Below are positions 47,603-59,500 of a stretch of 64,000 nt of DNA, piece after piece. This DNA is from Synanceia verrucosa. Lineage: Eukaryota; Chordata; Actinopteri; Perciformes; Synanceiidae. The stretch covers positions 6,201,001 to 6,265,000 of the forward strand of contig CM056559.1 of the NCBI GenBank assembly GCA_029721515.1. The letters are read 5' to 3'. The position numbers and the translations under genes are program-made. Each line of letters starts with the position of its first letter. The first letter of the stretch is position 1. Under the pieces are notes generated by a model. The model did not search any database and had not been told where the DNA came from. It saw nothing but the letters and a program-made list of their open reading frames with translations.

Positions 47603-50493
47603 GTAAACAACAATGGAAGAAATGTCTAAAACATGTTAATATCGTATCCCAACGTTATACCTTGTCTTTGGCTGTGTTCAAATAAAGTGACAGACAGAAA
47701 TACTTGTTGGGAAAGTGGTGTGAATAGCACGATAGAGTGTGTTTGTACAGCCTGTCTTCTTTCCAGGTTCCCATCAGGTTGTTTAGCTCTGGTTCAATAT
47801 GTTTGGAGACATTTAAGATGCCTTACATCCCATCCACGTTCTTTTTATGTTTGAATTCAGTATAACTATAAATTTATAATTTTGCTACTGGCTACTTCGT
47901 TATATTGGCTATTCTGTACACATGATCCCTCCTTAGTTACTCTTCCTGAGGCTCCCTCCATTTTTCCCTGTCAAAGGAAAGGAAGTTTTTTCTCATATGA
48001 AATCTCAGGACAGAGGTGTCAAATTGTAAACACTGAAACCCGCTTGAAGCAAATATGATTGTTTTTTTTACTTGAATATCACATTGGCCGTTTATATCAC
48101 AGACAAGGCTGGTTAAGACTGATTGATATCTTACACACCACAGCTATTGTTCAATGAAGCTGTCCCTGCAAGCACCCGCAACCGTGCCACCCATGTTCGT
48201 CCGCCAGCCCCCATTGTGATCGAGAGGTTGCTGCCGCTGTCAGAGGAGCGTGAGAAGATGGACAGCACCAGAAGCTCCATCAGCTTCACTGCTCTCTCAG
48301 AGGAGAGACTGAAGGCTGCAGTTCAGCTGGCCAAGAGAGATCTGAGACGAAGGCGCCTTGAGTCACTGACAAAGTCCCCTCCCAAACCCTCTCAGGAGGT
48401 CTCCCTCCTCGAAACAAGTGATGGAGAGCTACTTCAGGTAACTGATTTTGTTAAATGGTGCACATTTTATAATAGCTAAAATGTTAATAGGTTGATGTCG
48501 TAAGATATTATTGCCGCTTTATCAGTCAATGAGTTTTTCTTTGTCCCTGTAGGAGCTTGCAGCCACTCCAAATAAGACCAAGACAAAGATGTCAAGTCCA
48601 AAAGAGAAAGCAACCCGTGCTGGAACCAAATTGTCAGTGCGCACACCCCAGAAGCATCCCATTTCTTCCATGCCACGACTTGGCCAGTCACCCCCAACCA
48701 GAGACCCTGGCCTGAGGCAAACAGAAGGAGGCAAACAGGGCCCTTTAAGCCAGGAGATTCACAAGCTGCAGAATGAGCTGGAAGTGTATATTCAGAAAGT
48801 AGAAGAGCTCGCCAAGAGAGGTAACCCAGAAAAACAGTATGTCACCTTCTGCCAATAATGTGATAACCACCAAAATCAGCACATTTTCACATGGTTTCAC
48901 ATTACATGCATAATGATGAACAGTTGTGAATAATGCCATTTAAACAACAGGAGGGGAAATAGAGGAGCTGCTGGACCCTGATGAGCAAAACAAGCTGGAC
49001 ATACGCAGGCAGAAGCAGGCAGCCCGCTCTGCACGTGTCATCTATGTTCTCCAGCAACAGGTATTTAAATAGTCTAATTAAATAATTGAAAATAAACCTT
49101 TATTAACTTTTTCAATTCGCTTCATATCTATAAACACTGTTATTGAAACTATTATTCAAAAGGTAAAAGAGATACAAGAAGATATAGAGAAACTGCGAAG
49201 CCAGAAAATGTGGGACTCCAAAAAGGTACTCCTTCAGCACTGTTACTCATTTACTGCTGTATAGAGCACATTTATTTGTTGCATTTCCTTTTTATATATG
49301 TATTTGTTAACACCATGATGTTGAAATGGTGTCATGTACCTGCATTTAATAATTATTTGATTGTTAAAAGAAATTGTCTCACAGTTCGCTAGCCAAGCAA
49401 AAATAATTGAGATATTTGTTTTATTCAGTGGAAAACTGACATGATTTCTGTTCCTCTTTCAGTCTGCGGCAGTAAACAGGCTTGCAGCTGCCCACCGTGG
49501 GACACTCAGGGCCTTACAGGTTGTTATCCAGCAGCTATCAGATCTGTCTCATGGCAAGGTACCTCCCCATTACAAAGAACTGGGCCAACTGATTCGCCAG
49601 TTGTCTTTGTGCTCAGCTAAAGTAGAAGAGGGCTTGGCTGTACCTGAGACGGCCCTCGACATCCTGCAAAAACTAGAGGTAAGGAGCATAAAATATAACT
49701 CACATCATATTTGCTCCACATCTTTAAAAAACAAGACAACTACAGGAAACAAACTCAAGGCAAAAAAACATACATGAAGTGAAAATAACTGCATCACAAA
49801 TGTCTGCCATTGTTAATGGGTCATAGTCTAATGGCAGTAGTTTTAAAAAGTTATTTTATTTAAGCCTAATTTAAATTTTCTTTCTTTGCTCCAAAAGTGT
49901 AAGAGTATGTATAGAAATGTCTGCAGTTAGCAGTATTAATCTGATGATGATACCGGACATTACCGGCTTTTAGTTTGCAGTATATCAATGATTGCCCTTG
50001 TTAGGTATTTTTTTTAAAGCACAGTAAATTGAACAAATGTATTTGTTTTAGTCATTGATATTTTATCTCATAAGCTCATTATGTTTTATGTTATCACTGT
50101 ACTCCTCTTAGACTTTGGATTCTGCCCTCAGTAAACAAGAACGGCTTGAAAGGATGCAGGCCCAATCATGTCCTTCACGCAGGAAGTCTCCTCATCGCAG
50201 CATGTCACCTTCTAGTGCACCCAAGGGTCCCAACACCTCAACTGGTTGCAGCCCCCATAAACCAGCAAATCCCAAAAGAGGTGTCCATGGTGAGTGTTTG
50301 TTTTGCTGGATGTAGTTGGCATGTTTAAAGTCATTAATCTTTCTTCAGGAAGCCTTTGGTGGGTGTATTTTCTATCCTGTTTCTTAAAAACAGTACTTAT
50401 CAATAGAATGTAAACCATGTGAATCTAATATAATCGATTAAATATTTTCCTTCAGAATTTGATTGGTCTCCCTGATGTCTCTGAAAGCTGCAG

Positions 50494-50551
<58 letters not shown>

Positions 50552-53500
50552 ACGCGCGTGTGTGCGTGCTTGTGTACGTGCACGCCTTTCGATGAAGGAT
50601 AAGCCGTTTAGTCTCCTGAGTATCTAGAAGTCACCTGAGGGCTTTTGCGCCATTATGCGCCTCCTGCTAAGTTTAAATGGATCCATCAGGTTGACATTGA
50701 TAAGGAGCTCTAAAGAAGTGATGGGAAAAACAAGAAGTGAAGTGATGACCTCGCTGTCAGTCCCCTGCTGCTTATTCTTATGAGCAGTTAACTCCTGCTG
50801 GTTCTTATTGGGCTGAGAGGCATCCTGTGGAAGAGATGAGACAAACACCTACAATGAGCTTAGGGATTCAACTGGCTGTCAAGAGTATTGGCTAATTGAC
50901 TAATTGGTAGTGTTGTGTTGTATCCCGTCATGCTGCAGCCCCTCAGCTTCCAAACTGATTTGCTAGAAGCAGCTATTTCTATTTACAAGTTATTTTATTT
51001 TTCATTTGTGTTATCAGGTAGGAGGATGGCCCCACAGAAGGCCAGAACTACATCTCACCAACTCATGAACAGAAGAGAGGTGCTCAGGGCCGGCCTGGAG
51101 AGTCTTGCCCAGAGAGAGCTGCAGGGTCGATCTCAGACAAACAACACCTGCAGGAAAGGAGGGGCTCGACAGCCTGGGAGAAGCAAGGCTGACATCCTAA
51201 TGAAGGTGGTGTTGGCTTGACTTCTACAAAAGTGAATACTGAATTATTTATAACACACTGGAAAGGCACCATATTGTTTGAGAAGTAGTGTGATTTGGGG
51301 TCTTATTAAAATCCACTGTGGAAAGGTGTACAAAGATGTGCCAGAGCTCACTCAGAATATTTAATCTATGTCAGGATCATGTAAACAATGGAAACATATT
51401 TCTTGTTGTAGCGTGATCAGATACAAGGAGCAGGTTTCCAGCAGCCTACAGTGTCCTCTCAGCTCAGAGTGAACCAACCCCCTCACAAAGAGCAGTCCGT
51501 GCCCTGGATACCTACTTCCCCTCACTCTCCACCTCCACAGCGGTGAGCCATTTATCTCTCTGCACAGCTGATGACACATTATTTTTTTTTTTTTATAATC
51601 ATAACCCATTATTGTGCACCAGTGTTTTTGCTCTCAGTGTGCACTGGGTGATTGAAGCCATCACATAACTATATATATATATATATACACACACACTGTA
51701 CATATGTACTGTAATGTCTGAAACTCTAATATTATGTGACACTTTTCATCACAGTACAAAAGAATTCATGGATCTTGACACAATAGCATTTAAAAAGTTA
51801 AGATGAAAAGTGCCAGGAGAGACCTGCTCATTTTTCAGTCAAAAATGTGACATGGAAAATACATGCATGGGAGACTGTGACCCCTATACGCTGTCTGCAG
51901 GTTCTCTTTGTCTTTCTGTGTTTCCTCCTCTTTATTCCTCCCACCAGCCTGTCTGACTTGCCTTGGTACAGTGTGTATCCGTCTGTCAGTGTTTGCTGTT
52001 CTTTCATCCCTCTGCTATTATCTCAACAGATCCCCTCAGAGGAGACAACCAGAGCTTCGGTGTCTCTTCTCTCCTGTGAAGCCATCGCCTGGCCCTCCAA
52101 AGCAGAAGGTGGCCGATGGTTTTGGAACAGAGGCGACCTTGAGCTCAGAAAAGAAGAGACAAGCTCAGGATGAAGCATTGAGGTGAAGCCCATCTATAGT
52201 TCCTCAGATTAATCATTCATACATCAGATTGCCTGCCTGAGCAAAAGGAAAACGTAAAAAAGATGGAATCTTATTGAGTCCTTCCTCTGTATTCAGTGAG
52301 TTATTTCTAAAATCTACGCCAGACCCCACTTGCTGAGAGCCACAGGCAATACTTTGATTGTAATTCAATATTATTTCTTTCCAATAAATGAATCTATGTA
52401 CCTGCTAGACTGAGGTCATTTCTCTTTGTGAGTGATAAATAGTTGGCCTGCTTTCAGTAGTTATATGCACCTCATTGAGTGTTCCACATGCCTCTGTTTA
52501 ATCAAATCTTAATTACTACAGTTGTGCTTTCCAATTAATCAGGGCTAGCAATCTGATTTTAGAGATGAGGATTATGTGTTTATGCAGAATGCCTAATTGA
52601 TCTTGTATTTTGCTTCATTTGATGACTGCTGGCTCGGTACAGGAAAGCCTGGTTGGATAAGATGACGCTGCAGAGACTGAAAGAGCTCAACCAACTGAGC
52701 AAAGAGGAGGCTCAACGCATTCAGACATTGAGGTACCGAGGAAATATAATTAGGGATTTAGTAGGCTTAAAGGATCTGATTTAAATGTCAAAAAATTTGT
52801 ATCAGTTACTGGATATGAATGAATAAATAAAAAAACAGATACTTTATTGATCTCATCTAAACCCATATTGCAAATGTGTATTAAGGCAATAAATTCCAAA
52901 CACAGAAAAATAAGGGAGTATAGCTCTCTTTGGGGTCCTTGTTAAACAATCACTGTACAATATACGTTATAGTCAATTATAATAATAACAATCTTTGTGT
53001 ACTGTATACACGTTTGCTGTTTAGTTTAATTAAAAAGAAGAACCATTTCTCATCAGTAATGCCACCCATGGCAGCGATCCACACAGTAATCTGCTGCGCA
53101 GCTCAGTGCAAAAGCCCTCATCATAATGTGAGCATTTTGAAATGGAATTGCAGTATGGACATAATTACCTGCCAACAATAGAACAGAAAATAATGCAGCT
53201 TGTGATTGCAGCAACATTCAATCAGCACCAGAGAGAGCATATGTTCCTATAGATCATCTCACATTTTCTAATTAGGCATATGGCAGTTAAATTGTGCAAG
53301 GCCAGCAGCCAAACACAGTGTGAGTCAGTGCATGGGTTTAAGCAACTCTTTGCCCATAAAACTTTAATTGCATTACAACAAATGTGAACGTTTGTCCTTC
53401 ATGGTTCTATGTCCTCACACACGTCAAGCCTGAGCTCTGCAGCTTCTGGCTCTTTTTGAATCGTGACCTGGGCATTTCTGGCTTTAACAAGGTGAAATAT

Positions 53501-56500
53501 CTGCTGTGAAAAAAGCTTTGTTGGGCCTATTCTGATGATTGCTGCTTCACCTGCTCCAGCTACAACAGGTCTATGAACTCAGAACACGCACCATGTGTTT
53601 GGTATTTCACACTAGACCCCTTCACTGTTACAGATTAATGCTCATATCACATTCAACAAATGAGTCTCTTTCATGTTATCACGCCCTGAACTGACCTGAG
53701 TCTTTGTAAGTCTCTGACTCCATTCATTGGCTTCTACTTTGAAAGAAACGTTAAATTCACTACCGTGTTCTCACATCAATGTGAATAACAGGACCTCATA
53801 AACTGCTATTTAGTGTAGAATCCTTTCAGGCTGAAAACCATTTTAATTTATTTTGAATCATATGACAGCTTGCAGTGTGGGCGTGTTTTGGTTTACAGGT
53901 CAGAAGTTGTTTCGCCAACTCAGTGGGCTGAGAGAGCTGAGCAGAAGGCCAGAGAGCGAATTCAGCCTCTTCTGGATGAAGCACAGGTAGAAAGACTTTT
54001 CTTTTGTCTGGTAGTGCAGGATCTTTCCTCTCCTTCCTTCCTTCATGTTTCCTATGAAGAATATTTTACCACGGGTCATAATTATTTATCTGTATATACA
54101 CTTTGACTTTATATCGTAAATAATAATAGTACTTTTTCTCTTTTATATTGCTTTTTTCTGTTTTTCATATTGCTTCTTGCTGTTGCTGCGAAATAATTTC
54201 CCAGGTTGGGATCAATAAAGTAATTCTGTTCTATTCTAAGAACGATACACATTTTTGATTCAACAAAAGTCAAATAAAATGTGGCTTATTGAGTATCTGT
54301 ACTGTTTTTTTTAAGAGGGAGAGGGAGTTAATGATGCTGATGATGATGATGATGATGATTTGGTTTTTGTCCATGTATCTTAGCGCATTGGTGAGTCCAG
54401 GAACAGGATCAGCCCCTCGCTGAGGAATCGGCTGTCTGAGCAGGCTGCAGAGAGGGTGAGCCACGCTGCAGCTGCCAGTACTTCACAGGAGACAGAAGAA
54501 CTGGCCTTGCTATTGAACAAAGCATGAAGTCGGTCATGGCCATAATCCAGCCCAATATTTGCTTCATGTTTTGTGTGTGGTGTCCTCCACAGGCGGCAGA
54601 GAGTGCTGAGCAGCTGAGTGAGGCGCTGCTGGAGGATCTGCTGGAGGACGGTGCGAGGGTGGCGTGGGCAGCTGAGACAGACAGACAGGTGGAGGACATT
54701 GCCCAGTGTAGGCTGCAGGCCCCCACCCTGGAGAGTATGCTACTTCGTATGGAGGAGATACAGGTGAGAGGTGCCCTACATAGGGGCTCACCAGCAGAAG
54801 GTCATGAAAAGGTTGCCAGACATCAGGCTGTTACTTATAGAGAGTCCTTGTGACAGCTTTGGTCTGCTGTTGTTTAATGATGTTGTGTCTACTGGCAGCA
54901 GAATGCATCTCTGTGTTTGTGTCTGAGCAGAGAGATCAGGAGGAAGTGAGGCGACGGTTTGCGTCTATCACCTACTCTGACCCTCTTTACTGGGACCGAC
55001 CAGAAGCAACAGGTAAATAAAACAAACAAACCTGCTCACTGAACACAATGACTTCCATATTTGGTGCAATGTTGTTGTTTCAGCTACTTTTTTCTCCTCT
55101 GTTAAGAATCTTATTTCATCCATGGTACATTGTTTTGTGCAACAGGTATTTCAGTGTCTTTATGCTAAGTCTGTAAGACAAAGACTAGGTCTATTTTTAC
55201 AGCATTTAAAGAAATGATGTTCCTGATGTCTCCTGTAGGTGGAGACAGTGCTGCAAAAACAAGAGTAGTTGAATCCTCAACATTCTGACTCGACTTATTT
55301 TGCATCTGTTCATCTACTGCCCCCATTTCTGTCGACACACTTCCACCACCCTGACCTCCTCTCTTGTCCTCCCAGGACCCCCATGCCATGCCCCGGGCTC
55401 CAGGCCCACTTCCCCTCAGCCAATTAGGCTCACAAAACCAGTACTGAGGCAGAGCTCTGCTGCTGACATTGTCCTCGAGAAACCCGTGGAGACTGGGTGG
55501 GTTACTATGTCCTTCGCCTGTTTCTTACACTTGCATAACACATACTTTCTACCTCCCATCTTTTGCTGATGCCTTTCCACTGTTTTATTCATCTGGAGGG
55601 AAATTTTGTTGTGCTCTGAGAATATTAACTGTGTGCAGAATCAGGGTTTGACCTATTTCATCTTTTGAGCTGAGCCAACGGTACTGCTGATTATATGACG
55701 TTATCTTATACACCAGGCATAACAATGACCGCTGACAGGTGAAGTGAATAACACTGATTATCTCTTCATCATGACACCTGGGACATGAACAGTTTGTCCT
55801 CATAGCTGATGTTAGAAGCAGGAAAAATGGGAAAATTAAATGGTTTAAGTGAGTTTGACAGCAAGAACCAAACAGTGATGTCAAGAGGCCTGGGTCAGAG
55901 CATCTGCAGCTCTGGTGGGGTGTCCCTGGTCTGCAATGGTCAGGATCTATCAAAAGTGCTCCAAGGAAGGACCAGTGATGAACCAGAGACAGGGTCATGA
56001 GAGGACAATGATCATTGATGCAGGTGGGGTGTGAAGACTGGTCCTGGTGGGCTGATCCAACAGACCAGAGAAGTTAATGCTGCTGAAGATAGAAAGGAGT
56101 CAGAATACACAGAACATCACAGTTTGTTTTGTGTGCTGTGTACAGATGTAATGAATTGCAACTTCCTGTTGTTCCTGAATGAGACTAAAGCAACAGCAGC
56201 AGCATCCACAAGAGGTTAATCACAACTGCATTAATGATGCTCCTAGACTTGATGAAAAGTCAAGTGCTTAATGTTTTCCCAACGATGCACAGTTAGTGTT
56301 TTTGTTCTGCATGACATGTTGCCCTGTAATCACTCTCCCACCGGGAGTTCTTACTCATCCTGCAAGAACTCACTTGGTGGCTAGTGCACCCAGGGCAGAG
56401 TCTATTTCTGACTCTGGCAACAGACTCCACAGAGAGAGACCCTCCACTGCCCAGGGCTTTGGCTGCAGCTGCTCTTCTGCTTAAATGAATGAGGAGCTTG

Positions 56501-59500
56501 GAGGGAGGAGAAAAGAGTGTAGGAGGACTAGAAGTTGTTGACAGCAGGATGCTGCTTCTAACAATTTCAAGTCGCAACATTAGCAAATTGAAGTTTGTCA
56601 AACTCTGAGCCTCAGGTTTAGTTCCCTCATTGAAAACCTGAGCTCTACTCTGCTGCTCTGTCTTTGTTACTCTTCTGACAAGAATTAGCTCTATTTATTT
56701 GGGTGCTTGCAAGTCAGCTATTTAGTGTCAAGTTATTTTTGAAGAGGTGTCAGTGTTTTAAGTCATTAGTTCATTAGAGCCTTGCAGTTTCCTAACTGGG
56801 ATTTTCAAAGTGCCAGCTCATTTTTTTTTCTCTGAAACCTTGAAAGTCCTGAATGCCTGACTCATAAAACAGATCATGATCTGCCTTTTTTTAACACATT
56901 GACTCACAATGTAATTAATATTTTTAATAATAATATAATTTTTTTTACATTAAAAAAAAAGTTTGATGTCAGTGAAAATGGCTTTAGATTGCTTGCCAAA
57001 CAATGATTGCAAAAATAATTACCATTGATTCTAATATATTGTCCACATTAATGTCACCCCTCCCTCGCTCTGAATGAAGACACAGTCAATTTAGTCGTTG
57101 CTGGATAATCAAGTACTTTTCTCTGGGAAGGATAGTCTTTTGATATTTAATTTCAATTCTTTTAGCCATGTACCAGCATGTCTTTCCACATTTGTTCCTG
57201 TATCAAAAGATGCGACTGAGAAAGATGCTGCCAACAAAGGTTACACTTGTTGCAGTTAGTGAACGCTACCACAAGTGAAACAACTCTTTTTTTTCCCTTA
57301 TGCCCTGCATCGAAGTGCAAGCCGAACCTTGCTGTAGACAGAAAATCTCATTTTTTTTCCAAGGCTTACTCCCCTTAGAAGCAATAAAGTTGAAAGAAGG
57401 GAGTTATTTGGTGTGACATAAAAAGGGAAATTGTGTTTATTGGTAACTGAGCTGTGAGGGAGATGTGTTTTGGGCTCTAAAATGGCCCAGGTGGCACATT
57501 TCGTATCAAATAACTGGGGAGATGAAGTGGAAAAAACAAAACAAAAAAACAACTGGCAGCCTGTTGCATCAGCAACACACGGTCCGTTATAGCTATTAAC
57601 ACCAGCCTTCTGCATGTTGCATTCAACTGGCGTGTTGTCAGAATGTGCGGGTCTTTTAACAGGAAGTAATAGGATCTGAGGTACAGTAATCTTGATTTAA
57701 TAACACACTGACCTCTTTAAAGGAATAATTCCCCAGGTAATGAAAAATGTCATTGTGATAGACACTTAAATCCCAGTAGGTGTTCCAAACTTCAGGCCGC
57801 TTCGTCCTATCTAAGTTTCCCTGTCTCCCAAAGCCCACTACATTTCATGCTGATCACTGCACAGAGTGGAGAATGCATTCATGTTTCTCATAAAGCAACT
57901 GAGCAGCAGAATAAAGGACATGTTGCATCAGTGCCTATGAAAGCTTTGTTTGTGTGTCGGTGTGTTAATCCTCTGTCAGGGATGATTCCTCCAGTGTTCA
58001 GCAGAGCAGAATGGCGAGGTCTAATTTTGGGGGTTTTTAACAGTAAAATGTGTGAAGAGCTCATCATGTGTGTTGTTTCAGCTCTGATTGGCTGCTTTTA
58101 GCCCACATTTCTCTGCCCACAGGGACACATCATTCGCTGCCGTCTGCAGGAAACAGTCATGCATGCAATCTCAAGCCCCACAGACAGTTAAACACAAAGG
58201 AGGAAGATTTGTGACAGCAGGCGTTTTTGGATTGTTTGATGACTATTAGGGACACTAGCGCTCTTTTATCGGTTATGACTTTTTATGTAGAGGTTGTTAT
58301 ACAATAGAGGCATGGAGGGCTGATGACAAAATACAATTTCTACTCTCAGCTGATAAGAGGAAAGATAGAATAAAGCATGTTTTATTGTGTACATGTACTC
58401 GTGTTATCATTGCAGTTTCTGCTGAGGCTAGTGGTGACTGTGATGAGTCATGACTCTTAACAACATGGACAATATCAAAAGAGAGTTCTCTTCACTATTG
58501 GGGGGGAAGGTAGTTGTTGACATGGCACCAGTATTTCATAACACTTCCATCACACATCACTAGACATGACACTGGCAGTGTCCACCATAAACAGTATTTC
58601 CAAAACAGCATCTTTTATTCCTCACCCCGGCCGTCTTTGTTCTTGCGCTTGTGCGAGCGCTATCAAGCGACCACGCAGACAATGCAGTGAGCGATTTCAT
58701 CTTTGGAAACATCAGCAGAGCGGCAGATAAGATTTATGTATCCATGGTGAGGAGCTCAGACTCAGACCCCGATTGTCCCCCCTCTTCGTTAATGCTGACT
58801 GACCAACTGCAGCTGCATCAGCAGGTCAAACAAATCAATGAAAAGATGAAAGCAGCACTCAGCCTTGTTCTCAACCTTTCATGTATTTTTTTTATCTGCT
58901 CTCTCACTCCACTGCCTCTTTGTTTTACAGGCGACAGTTTTCCTTTCAGGCCAAGTATTACAAACAAGCTGCGTGTTGCAGGGTAAAAGGAAGGTTTGAA
59001 GTTGTGGAGCCTCCTATCCTCATGGCCTTATGTTGACACTGACTCTAATTGGATTCACATCAAATTCTCATTCTGGGATGTCAGGGTTGTGCATTGAATA
59101 AGTAAGAGAATCACAACACAACATTTTCCTCCACACTGTTCATCGTGCACCTGTTTCTTTCCTGCTGTTCTCAAAATCTCACCAGGACTTCAGTGAATCT
59201 CGTTTAAATCACCCCTGACTTTTTCTGAATCACATTTGTCTTTGTACGACTCGGCTTCAGCACAGCCTGCGCTCCCTCTTGATGCGTCACATATGGCACT
59301 GTCCTCTGCCAGGTCCCTGGTTTCCTGGGCGATGCACGGAGCTTTTGTAGAGACTTGAAAGTCACTTGAGGGGATCTTGCTAATGGCTAATGCTGTTCAT
59401 CCTTTTTGAATCGTTTATATCCTGTACACGTCGTAGCTGGATGGATAAATGTGGAAGAGAGATGTTTTTTTGTGATTTTGTGTACTTTGTGCTTTCCTGT

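Noticed and set aside
58651..58986. 111-codon plus-strand frame in kiaa0753 intron 16
   Set aside because: Exon 16 joins exon 17 directly in phase and the frame shows no similarity to the protein's conserved blocks.
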